Of a DNA stretch of 20,962 bases, positions 14,122-20,962 are shown piece by piece (position 1 is the first letter of the stretch; every line of letters begins with the position of its first letter). The stretch is from an uncultured Prevotella sp. (GTDB taxonomy: Bacteria > Bacteroidota > Bacteroidia > Bacteroidales > Bacteroidaceae), in assembly GCA_900552675.1 (NCBI GenBank), contig USAI01000037.1, positions 1-20,962 on the forward strand, written 5' to 3'. Made by a program: the position numbers and the translations under genes. The notes beneath the pieces are model-generated. The model was not told the origin of the DNA. It saw only the letters and a list, made by a program, of their open reading frames with translations, and made no database searches.

Positions 14122-15591
14122 TTACGTCTGCACCATATTGCGGCCTGCGTCAATGCGCAAGAAGATGAACAGCAAGATGGTGAAGCCCCATAACGATGAG
14201 CCACCATAACTAAAAAATGGCAGCGGGATGCCAATAACAGGCGTCAGACCCAGCACCATACCCACATTAATAAACACGTGAAAGAGGAACACACTCATCA
14301 CACAATAGCCATAAATGCGTCCAAAGGCGAAGGGTTGTCGTTCGGCCAAATGTATAAGCCGTAGGATAAGAGCCAAGAACAGCAGCAACACGGCGGCCGA
14401 CCCCAAGAAGCCTTCCTCTTCGCCCACGGTACAGAAGATAAAGTCGGTGTCTTGCTCAGGCACAAACTTCAGTTTCGTTTGGGTACCATTCAAAAAACCT
14501 TTGCCTTGCAATCCGCCCGAGCCAATAGCTATTTCGCTTTGATGCACATTATATCCTGCGCCCGAAACATCTTCGTCAAGACCCAGCAACACGTTGATAC
14601 GCACACGCTGGTGGGGCTGCATAACATCGTTCAGCACATAGTTGGCCGAATAAAAGAACACGATAGAGCCCAACGAAAAGAGCAATATATAGAAGTAATT
14701 GCGCAGGCGTGTGCCCAGCCACTGCAGCAGCAAGAACACCGCCATCAGGACGCACACCACAAGTTGCACGATAATCACGTTGAAGGGGATAACAAACTCG
14801 GCAAACAGCACAGCCAGCACCGTAGCGCCTAAGGCATAAGTCAAAATAAGGATGGCTTGGCGCCGATTGTTACAATACACATCAATCATACAGGCCGAAA
14901 ACACCTGCACCAGCAGCAACACCACAAAGGTGCCCACCGAGGTAGGTGTATCAAACAGCAACACGTCGGCATACTTAATGCCCACCACAAAATAGATAAC
15001 CATGGCCACACCCGTAAACAATATGCTGCCAGGCATGCCTTCGCGGTACAACATGAGCGAGAAGGCCAGATAGACCAATGCTGATCCTGTTTCGCGCTGC
15101 CCTACAATGCAGAACATGGGCAACAAGATGATGCCACAAGCCGCGGCAAAGTGGTGCCAATTGTGTATGGAGAAATTGTAAGCACTCATTAGTTTGGCCA
15201 AGGCCAACGCCGTTGCAAACTTACCAAACTCGGCAGGCTGTAGGCGCAAAGGCCCTAAAACCAGCCACGAGTGCGAGCCCTTGATATCGTGAGGGTTGAA
15301 GATTGTGGCAAAGAGCAGCAATATCAGTATGCCATAGATAACGAAGGATAGCGAGTCGAGAAACTTAAAGTCGAGCATCAAGATAACGAAGCCCAAACAA
15401 ATTGACGTGCCTATCCAGATAATCTGCATGCCCGAGCGTGTGCCAAGGCTAAAGATATCGTTGTCGCCATACGTGTAGCTGGCACCACACACGCTAATCC
15501 AGCCAAAGACCAGCAGGGCCAGGTATAGAAAAATGGTTACCCAGTCGAGCGATCGCAAGATGCTATTATTTCCGTTTGTAGGTTGTGCCAT
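14122..15591 (-). CDS. rodA: Rod shape-determining SEDS peptidoglycan polymerase RodA
   Basis: RodA is a polytopic inner-membrane glycosyltransferase that polymerises lipid II into glycan strands for side-wall growth, paired with PBP2. The 489-residue sequence has about ten or more hydrophobic segments. SEDS features include LGPLRLQPAEFGKFATALALAK with the conserved PxEF region, FVPEQDTDFIFCTVGEEEGF in a late loop, and LPFFSYGGSSL near residues 457-467. It is somewhat longer than E. coli RodA (370), with extra membrane segments in the middle, which I recall as typical for Bacteroidales. It begins 9 bp after the PBP2 stop, so the two are surely co-transcribed and probably work as one complex. 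Confidence 0.95.
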   Translation of the reverse strand: MAQPTNGNNSILRSLDWVTIFLYLALLVFGWISVCGASYTYGDNDIFSLGTRSGMQIIWIGTSICLGFVILMLDFKFLDSLSFVIYGILILLLFATIFNPHDIKGSHSWLVLGPLRLQPAEFGKFATALALAKLMSAYNFSIHNWHHFAAACGIILLPMFCIVGQRETGSALVYLAFSLMLYREGMPGSILFTGVAMVIYFVVGIKYADVLLFDTPTSVGTFVVLLLVQVFSACMIDVYCNNRRQAILILTYALGATVLAVLFAEFVIPFNVIIVQLVVCVLMAVFLLLQWLGTRLRNYFYILLFSLGSIVFFYSANYVLNDVMQPHQRVRINVLLGLDEDVSGAGYNVHQSEIAIGSGGLQGKGFLNGTQTKLKFVPEQDTDFIFCTVGEEEGFLGSAAVLLLFLALILRLIHLAERQPFAFGRIYGYCVMSVFLFHVFINVGMVLGLTPVIGIPLPFFSYGGSSLWGFTILLFIFLRIDAGRNMVQT

Positions 15592-15600
15592 AACTTGTTA

Positions 15601-17676
15601 TTACTGTTTACTTTCAATGCGAATGGGCTCTTTGCGTGGTTTTGCCACAGCCGCATTGCCCTTCACATTTTTTGCGTTCTTCGCGTTTTTACCTTTCACT
15701 TTAGCCTTAGCGGCCTCTTTAGCCATTTGTTTTTTCTTTGCTGCCTCTACGGCCTTAGCCTGTGCAGCCTTTTCTTTGGCAGCCTTTTCCTTAGCTTCTT
15801 TCGCCTTTTCCTTTGCCGACTTTTGTTCAACAAAGCGAGCGCCATAGCCTATGCGTCGTTTCTGCATTTCGGCAGCTTGAGCCTCGCTGGCGGGCGACAG
15901 TTTGCCATGTAGATATTGTTCCATCATCAGTCCTCCTATAGGCACGCCATAGTCGGCACCCCATCCACCATTTTCTACATACACAGCGATGGCTATTTTC
16001 GGTTTGTTCATAGGTGCAAAGCCCATAAACACCGAGTGGTCATGACCACGGTTCTGTGCAGTACCCGTCTTACCACATGCCTCAAAGTCGTAATGGGCCA
16101 GACTACGACAGGTGCCTTTCAAGGCCGACGAGCGCATGCCCGCCACCACATAGTCGTATGCACGGGCCGATGCCTTGGATTGATGGCGACGTGTATATAG
16201 CGTGTCGAGGGGTTCGCCCTTCACCTTACGCACCACATGTGGCACATAATAATAGCCACGGTTGGCAATGGTGGCGCCCAGATTGGCTATCTGAAGCGGT
16301 GTAAGCGTTACCTCGCCCTGTCCGATAGAAATACTGATAATGGTAAGTCCGTTCCACGATCCATGATAGTTGCGATCATAGTAGTCGGCATTAGGTATCA
16401 TGCCTCGCTTTTCGCCTGGCAGGTCAATACCCAACTTATAGCCGAAGCCCATGCTCACCATATAGTCGCGCCATGTGGTCATGGCATCTTGCACGTTGCG
16501 ATATCGCTTGCGGTTACCCATCATATAATAGAGGCCCCAGCAGAAGTAGCCGTTGCACGAGGTGCTAAGCGCGTCGACCAAGGCGATAGGCGCAGGATGC
16601 GAGTGGCAGCCCACATGCAGACCACGATAATAGAAGCCGCGATGACAGGGGAATGCCGTGCCTGGCGTAACGATACCCTCGCTCAAGAACGTAAGGGCTT
16701 GCGAGGTTTTAAACGTTGACCCCGGTGGATACAAACCCATGATGCTGCGGTTAAGCAACGGCTTCCACAAGTCGTGTTGCAGCATACGGTGGCTCTTTCC
16801 GCGCGAGCGTCCCACCATGATGCGGGGGTCGTAGGTAGGCGACGATACCATAGCCAGCACCTCGCCCGTTGAGGGTTCGATGGCCACAATACTGCCTATC
16901 TTGCCTTCGAGCAAGCGCTCGCCCAGCGCCTGAAGATTAAGGTCGATACTGAGGGTGAGATCCTTACCCGCCACAGGTCGGCGGTCGTACTTGCCATTTT
17001 GATATTTTCCTTGAATACGTCCGCGAGCGTCGCGCAGCAATATCTGCACACCTTTCTCGCCACGTAGCTCCTTTTCATAATATTTTTCAATACCCAGCTT
17101 GCCTATATAATCGCCTGGCTGATAGTAAGGGTCGTCTTCAATATCGCTTGGCGACACCTCGCCCACATCGCCCAGCACGTGTGCGGCATAAGGATACTGA
17201 TACTGGCGTATGCTGCGAGGTTGCACATAGAAGCCAGGAAAGCGGAATATTTTTTCTTGAAAGACAGAAAACTCTTGGTTTGAAAGTTGGCTCATGAACA
17301 ACTGCTGTGTGAAGCGCGAATAGCCGGGGTTCTTGCGCCGGTCTTTTATGTCGTTCATGCGCTTGATAAAAAACTCTTTAGTGATGCCCAACGACTGGCA
17401 GAAGTCGAGGGTGTCGAGGCGTCCGCTCTCCTCGTTCATCACCACCATAATGTCGTAGGCGGGCTGGTTGTATACCAGCAGCTTGCCATTACGGTCGGTA
17501 ATGGCGCCACGCGACGGATACTCGACCTTTTTCAGAAACGCGTTACTGTCGGCGTTCTTCTTATAGTCGTCGCTCATCAGCTGGAGCGTAAACAAGCGCA
17601 CCAGATAAATGAAGACGATGACAATGGCCACACCGCCAATGACGTAGCGTCGGTTCTCAAGGTTGTAATCCTTCAT
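15601..17676 (-). CDS. mrdA: Penicillin-binding protein 2 (elongasome transpeptidase)
   Basis: PBP2 cross-links new peptidoglycan during elongation. The 691-residue protein has one N-terminal membrane anchor (about 11-31) and a periplasmic body. The dimerisation domain spans about 45-235, and the transpeptidase domain follows with all three active-site motifs: STFK (320-323, nucleophile Ser320), SCN (373-375) and KTG (536-538). After about residue 615 there is an extra tail of some 75 residues made mostly of Lys, Ala and Glu, ending in basic sequence. Typical PBP2 proteins end near the transpeptidase domain at 600-640. The tail could bind glycan or teichoic-like polyanions or extend as a single helix; this is inference. 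It lies between mreD and rodA. Confidence 0.95.
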   Translation of the reverse strand: MKDYNLENRRYVIGGVAIVIVFIYLVRLFTLQLMSDDYKKNADSNAFLKKVEYPSRGAITDRNGKLLVYNQPAYDIMVVMNEESGRLDTLDFCQSLGITKEFFIKRMNDIKDRRKNPGYSRFTQQLFMSQLSNQEFSVFQEKIFRFPGFYVQPRSIRQYQYPYAAHVLGDVGEVSPSDIEDDPYYQPGDYIGKLGIEKYYEKELRGEKGVQILLRDARGRIQGKYQNGKYDRRPVAGKDLTLSIDLNLQALGERLLEGKIGSIVAIEPSTGEVLAMVSSPTYDPRIMVGRSRGKSHRMLQHDLWKPLLNRSIMGLYPPGSTFKTSQALTFLSEGIVTPGTAFPCHRGFYYRGLHVGCHSHPAPIALVDALSTSCNGYFCWGLYYMMGNRKRYRNVQDAMTTWRDYMVSMGFGYKLGIDLPGEKRGMIPNADYYDRNYHGSWNGLTIISISIGQGEVTLTPLQIANLGATIANRGYYYVPHVVRKVKGEPLDTLYTRRHQSKASARAYDYVVAGMRSSALKGTCRSLAHYDFEACGKTGTAQNRGHDHSVFMGFAPMNKPKIAIAVYVENGGWGADYGVPIGGLMMEQYLHGKLSPASEAQAAEMQKRRIGYGARFVEQKSAKEKAKEAKEKAAKEKAAQAKAVEAAKKKQMAKEAAKAKVKGKNAKNAKNVKGNAAVAKPRKEPIRIESKQ

Positions 17677-17733
17677 CTGCTAAAAATCTTGCTATCTATA
17701 ATATATAAAAAGGTGTAATGGTGGTGGGGAGAG

Positions 17734-18234
17734 TTATTTCCTTCTGAAATTGTCAATCACCAATATCAAGACGAGGGTGAGCACCATGCTGCCTACCACC
17801 GAGGCCAGCCACTGCTGCCAATTAAAGAAATTGAAAGCTTCAAGCGTGAAGAACAACAAACAGTGTATGGCTACGAGGACGAAGGCATAGAACGTATATT
17901 TCATCATACCCAGCGCACGGATAGAGGGGCGAAAGTCGTCGGCATAATCTTGCTGTATGAACAGCGGCAAGAGGTAGGGTTGCAACAGGCCCACCACCGT
18001 CATTGAGGCGGCAGCCACGCCAGGGGTGTCAGAGAAGATGTCAACGGTCAAGCCCATGGCAAAGCACCACAGCAATGTGAGCCATCGTGGTTGATGCCGA
18101 CGTATAGGCATGGCAAAATAAACATACAGCAAGGGCGTAGCATACCCAAACAGGTGTATATGGTTGAGCACCAGCACCTGTACGAGCAGCAAGACGATGA
18201 AGAACACTATGTTACGTATCCAGTCTAAACTCAT
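17734..18234 (-). CDS. mreD: Rod shape-determining membrane protein MreD
   Basis: This 166-residue hydrophobic protein has about five to six membrane segments (for example NIVFFIVLLLVQVLVLNHI near the N-terminus and SVVGSMVLTLVLILVIDNF near the end). It has the MreD pattern FGYATPLLYVYFAMPIR followed by a short loop and LLWCFAMGLTVDIFSDTPG. MreD links MreC to the rest of the elongation machinery in the inner membrane. Sequence conservation in this family is low, so position between mreC (25-bp gap) and PBP2 (57-bp gap) is strong support. Confidence 0.92.
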   Translation of the reverse strand: MSLDWIRNIVFFIVLLLVQVLVLNHIHLFGYATPLLYVYFAMPIRRHQPRWLTLLWCFAMGLTVDIFSDTPGVAAASMTVVGLLQPYLLPLFIQQDYADDFRPSIRALGMMKYTFYAFVLVAIHCLLFFTLEAFNFFNWQQWLASVVGSMVLTLVLILVIDNFRRK

Positions 18235-18259
18235 AGCTCAAAGAAAATAAATAAAAATG

Positions 18260-19120
18260 TCAATTGCGCAGACGCAACGAGTCGTTAGCAGCCTCGAGCA
18301 GCTTTACACGTTCGGCCACGGCAGCATCGGTGATGACACACACGTCGCGCAGGTTTCCAAAGTCGGTGGTGAGTTTTATGCGAAGGCGATACGACAGTCC
18401 GTTGGCCGAATTATACACGCGCATCACCTTGCCCACGAGCATGCCCTGTGGAAAGACCGACGAATAGCCACTGGTAACGATAACGTCGCCAATGCGGAAG
18501 CGTGCATGTCGGGGAACATCGTCGAGATAGGCCTCGTCAGGCACGCCACCAAACCAATGCAAGTAGCCAAAATAGCCACGGCCACGTATGGAACAACTGA
18601 TGTTCGACTTTGAATTGAGCACGGGGATGACCACCGAATAATGGGCCGAGGTGAGGTAAACAATGCCCACAATGCCTGTGCCACAAACCACACCCATATC
18701 TTTTTTCACGCCATCGGCCTCACCTTTATCAATAGTTATAAAGTTGTTAAGGCGGTCGAGCGAACTGCTCACCACGCGGGCGGGCACCGTTCGATAACGG
18801 TTTGTTTGGTTGTTTTGCAAGCGCTGCAGGTACGACGAGTCGGCCGTTGCCTCGGCATGTTCTTGTGCCATACGTGCCACCTCGCGTTCAAGATAGACAT
18901 TGCGTTGTGTGAGCTGGCGGTTCACCGTTACGAGCGAGAAATATTGGCCCACAGCGGCACTGGCCTCGTACACCCTTCCTGAAACGGCATTGGCCGACGA
19001 GAACCACACACTGCCCTGATAGCTGTTATATTTAAACAGCAACACGGCACTGATAACCTCAAGTAGCACAAAAACGAACCAGTGGTTATGGCGTGCAAGA
19101 AAATCAAGAAGATTTCGCAT
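18260..19120 (-). CDS. mreC: Rod shape-determining protein MreC
   Basis: MreC is a bitopic inner-membrane protein whose periplasmic beta domains activate PBP2 in the elongation complex. I choose ATG at 19120 (MRNLLDFLARHNHW), giving 286 residues; an upstream in-frame TTG at 19135 would only add five residues. A membrane helix spans about 12-30. A coiled-coil stretch (about 64-95, VNRQLTQRNVYLEREVARMAQ in part) and then the beta-barrel region follow, with ARVVSSSLDRLNNFITIDKG, GVKKDMGVVCGTGIVGIV and FRIGDVIVTSGYSSVFPQG, all typical. It follows mreB by 99 bp; that gap contains a terminator-like hairpin. Confidence 0.95.
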   Translation of the reverse strand: MRNLLDFLARHNHWFVFVLLEVISAVLLFKYNSYQGSVWFSSANAVSGRVYEASAAVGQYFSLVTVNRQLTQRNVYLEREVARMAQEHAEATADSSYLQRLQNNQTNRYRTVPARVVSSSLDRLNNFITIDKGEADGVKKDMGVVCGTGIVGIVYLTSAHYSVVIPVLNSKSNISCSIRGRGYFGYLHWFGGVPDEAYLDDVPRHARFRIGDVIVTSGYSSVFPQGMLVGKVMRVYNSANGLSYRLRIKLTTDFGNLRDVCVITDAAVAERVKLLEAANDSLRLRN

Positions 19121-19137
19121 AATTATTAAAAGCAAAA

Positions 19138-19173
19138 AGTAAAAAGGTGCTGAATGTTCGTCACCTTTTTACT
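19138..19173 (-). terminator. Terminator-like hairpin between mreB and mreC
   Basis: A perfect 12-bp stem (AGTAAAAAGGTG / CACCTTTTTACT, arms at 19162-19173 and 19138-19149) with a 12-base loop is followed on the minus strand by TTTTTGC. The weak A-T base and short tail suggest partial termination. This would let mreB be expressed more strongly than mreC and the genes after it. Confidence 0.5.
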
Positions 19174-19219
19174 TGTTACCTTTTTCTACTTGTGTGTGTA
19201 TTTACCTAATTAATGATTG

Positions 19220-20242
19220 TCATCGCATCAAGAACGAGAAGCGTCCGATGTTCTTCAAAGCGATGCCAGCACCCTTAGCCACACTGTGCAAGGGGTCTTC
19301 AGCAATGTGGAACGGGATGTTGATCTTATCGGTCAAACGTTTGTCAAGACCGCGCAACAACGCGCCACCACCGCTAAGATAGATACCGTTCTTTACGATA
19401 TCGGCATACAGCTCGGGCGGTGTGTTCTCAAGAGCCGAGAGCACAGCGTTCTCTATCTTGGCCACGGTCTTGTCAAGACAGTGGGCAATTTCTTGGTAGC
19501 AAACGGGCACCTCCATAGGCAGAGCGGTGATACGGTTTGGTCCGTGCACCACAAAGTCTTCAGGAGCCTGGTCGCCCAGTTCGGTAAGGGCCGAGCCAAC
19601 GTGTATCTTGATACGTTCGGCCATACGCTCGCTCACCTTCACATTATGCTGGCGGCTCATATATTCTTGAATGTCGGCAGTAAGGTCATCGCCAGCGGTA
19701 CGAATTGAGTTGTTCGACACGATACCGCCCAACGAGATGACAGCAATCTCGGTGCTACCACCACCTATATCTACAATCATGTTGCCCTCGGGGGCCTCTA
19801 CATCAATACCGATACCAATAGCAGCAGCCATTGGTTCGAAGATGAGGTACACATCGCGGCCATCGGCATGCTCAGCGCTATCGCGCACGGCACGCAGCTC
19901 TACCTCAGTACTGCCTGAGGGCACGCCTATCACCATGCGCAATGAAGGAGTGAAGAGGCGGCTACCAGTGTGCACCATTTTAATCAGTCCGCGCATCATC
20001 TGCTCGCAGGCTGTAAAGTCGGCAATAACGCCATCGCGCAAGGGGCGAATGGTACGAATATTGTCGTGCGTTTTCTCATACATCATCTTTGCCTTGTTAC
20101 CTACCGCAATCATCTTGTCGGTGCGGCGGTCAAGGGCTACGACAGAAGGTTCGTCAACCACAATTTTATCATCACTGATAATGATGGTGTTGGCCGTACC
20201 CAGGTCAATAGCTATTTCCTGTACGAATGAAAAAAATCCCAT
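19220..20242 (-). CDS. mreB: Rod shape-determining actin homologue MreB
   Basis: MreB polymerises on the inner face of the cytoplasmic membrane and guides side-wall synthesis. The 340-residue sequence has the actin-fold nucleotide site: phosphate-1 loop DLGTANT (13-19), phosphate-2 loop VDIGGGSTE, and adenosine motif LSGGGALLRG near the C-terminus. VIGVPSGSTEVELRAV and FEPMAAAIGIGID are also family hallmarks. The N-terminal MGFFSFVQE gives an amphipathic membrane-binding start. It begins 19 bp after the IMP cyclohydrolase stop, so it is probably read from that gene's promoter. Confidence 0.97.
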   Translation of the reverse strand: MGFFSFVQEIAIDLGTANTIIISDDKIVVDEPSVVALDRRTDKMIAVGNKAKMMYEKTHDNIRTIRPLRDGVIADFTACEQMMRGLIKMVHTGSRLFTPSLRMVIGVPSGSTEVELRAVRDSAEHADGRDVYLIFEPMAAAIGIGIDVEAPEGNMIVDIGGGSTEIAVISLGGIVSNNSIRTAGDDLTADIQEYMSRQHNVKVSERMAERIKIHVGSALTELGDQAPEDFVVHGPNRITALPMEVPVCYQEIAHCLDKTVAKIENAVLSALENTPPELYADIVKNGIYLSGGGALLRGLDKRLTDKINIPFHIAEDPLHSVAKGAGIALKNIGRFSFLMR

Positions 20243-20261
20243 ATCTACATTAAAATTACAA

Positions 20262-20858
20262 TTACTTCTTCAGGAACCAGTTGTGAATGGCTGTATCGTA
20301 ATGGCTGCTCACACCAAAGGCACGCTCAGCAAACATCTTACGATCGGCCAAGTCGGTCTCGGCACCCTTCTTGTTCAAGATATCGAGCAGAACGCTATAT
20401 TCGGCCTTGCTGGGAACAATGACCACATCGTTGAAGTTTTTAGCACCAGCACGAATGAGCGAGATGCCGCCTATATCAATCTTCTCAATGATGTCGGCCT
20501 CAGAAGCACCGCTGGCAACAGTCTGCTCGAAGGGATAAAGATCAACGATAACGAGGTCGATCTCAGGAATTTCATATTCGGCCATCTGCGAGCGGTCGCC
20601 TTCATTGTTGCGACGAGCAAGGATGCCGCCGAAAATTTTGGGATGCAGTGTTTTTACACGACCACCCAAAATTGAGGGATAAGTAGTCACGCTCTCTACA
20701 GCCTGACACTCATAACCTAACGACTCGATAAACTGCTGTGTACCACCTGTAGAGAGAAATTTTACACCTTCAGCATTCAGCTTGGCCAGCAATTCGTCCA
20801 AGCCATCCTTATGAAAAACCGATACCAATGCGGTCTTGATTTTTTTTGTTTCAGCCAT
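20262..20858 (-). CDS. purH: Stand-alone IMP cyclohydrolase (PurH N-terminal domain only)
   Basis: IMP cyclohydrolase closes the ring of FAICAR to give IMP, the last step of purine synthesis. The 198-residue protein covers exactly the N-terminal MGS-like domain of bifunctional PurH: STGGT (36-40), GGRVKTLHPKIFGG (65-78), DLYPFEQTV, IDIGGISLIRAGAKN and a terminal HYDTAIHNWF, where the AICAR transformylase domain normally begins. A TAA stop follows two lysines later, and mreB starts after 19 bp. The roughly 300-residue transformylase domain is therefore absent, not frameshifted. The cell must have AICAR formyltransferase activity elsewhere. The purH-mreB order suggests a fused ancestor lost its second half. 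Domain assignment is firm; the symbol is by homology to half of PurH. Confidence 0.9.
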   Translation of the reverse strand: MAETKKIKTALVSVFHKDGLDELLAKLNAEGVKFLSTGGTQQFIESLGYECQAVESVTTYPSILGGRVKTLHPKIFGGILARRNNEGDRSQMAEYEIPEIDLVIVDLYPFEQTVASGASEADIIEKIDIGGISLIRAGAKNFNDVVIVPSKAEYSVLLDILNKKGAETDLADRKMFAERAFGVSSHYDTAIHNWFLKK

Positions 20859-20887
20859 ATTTTTTTATTATAATACTGTATTTGCTT

Positions 20888-20896
20888 GCAAAAATA
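20888..20896 (-). promoter_or_regulatory. Candidate -7 element for the purH-mre-rodA operon
   Basis: TATTTTTGC on the minus strand matches TAnnTTTG exactly, 29 bp upstream of the IMP cyclohydrolase start. No clear TTTG lies at the expected -33 position. If used, it would drive the whole run down to rodA. Confidence 0.5.
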
Positions 20897-20962
20897 CTAA
20901 ATTTTCACGATATAGGCTTTCTTCTTTCTTCCTTTTTATATGGGCAAAGCCTTTTTTTGTTC

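Noticed and set aside
16237..16719. Plus-strand ORF of 160 codons
   Set aside because: Antisense to the PBP2 transpeptidase domain, whose active-site motifs are intact on the other strand.
19121..19135. Upstream TTG start for mreC
   Set aside because: ATG at 19120 gives the family-like N-terminus; the extension would add only five residues.
20243..20261. Frameshifted remainder of purH
   Set aside because: Only 19 bp separate the stop codon from mreB, so there is no room for a decayed transformylase domain.
20909..20960. Terminator at the right edge (GGCTTT ... AAAGCC then T run, plus strand)
   Set aside because: No plus-strand gene precedes it, the stem is short with a long loop, and the window ends there.

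Overview
The window is a stretch of chromosomal DNA from a Bacteroidota bacterium, most likely a Bacteroidales member of the Prevotella group. Three things point that way. Candidate promoters match the phylum's TTTG / TAnnTTTG pattern rather than E. coli -35/-10 boxes. Start codons lack Shine-Dalgarno sequences. The gene content and order are typical: IMP cyclohydrolase-mreB-mreC-mreD-PBP2-rodA on one strand, and metF-holB-PSP1-gldH on the other. No rRNA or tRNA gene, CRISPR array, phage gene or intact transposase is visible.

Left part (1-5015): an intergenic stretch holds a candidate structured non-coding RNA on the minus strand with its own promoter and intrinsic terminator. It is followed by three minus-strand genes: a cyclophilin, a SpoU/TrmH-type RNA methyltransferase flanked by related inverted octamer arrays, and a secreted glutaminase-like protein of the DUF4965/DUF1793 type. 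Middle (5016-9366): menE (menaquinone synthesis) on plus, a secreted GH125 alpha-mannosidase on minus, and a divergent secreted alpha/beta hydrolase on plus. The GH125 and hydrolase genes share a divergent promoter region.

Right part (9367-20962): a plus-strand housekeeping run (metF, DNA polymerase III delta', a PSP1/RicT protein, the lipoprotein GldH) meets the minus-strand cell-shape operon. Between these convergent blocks lies a 151-bp element with perfect 24-bp terminal inverted repeats, followed by three 26-28 bp AT-rich dyad repeats. The elongasome operon runs from a stand-alone IMP cyclohydrolase (no AICAR transformylase domain) through mreB, mreC, mreD, PBP2 and rodA. A hairpin with a T-rich tract sits between mreB and mreC.

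Most genes are ordinary conserved genes. The parts worth a second look are mainly intergenic: the candidate RNA with two mutually exclusive helices, the octamer arrays, the MITE-like element, the dyad array and several short tandem duplications. I see no convincing new multi-gene defence or mobile system.
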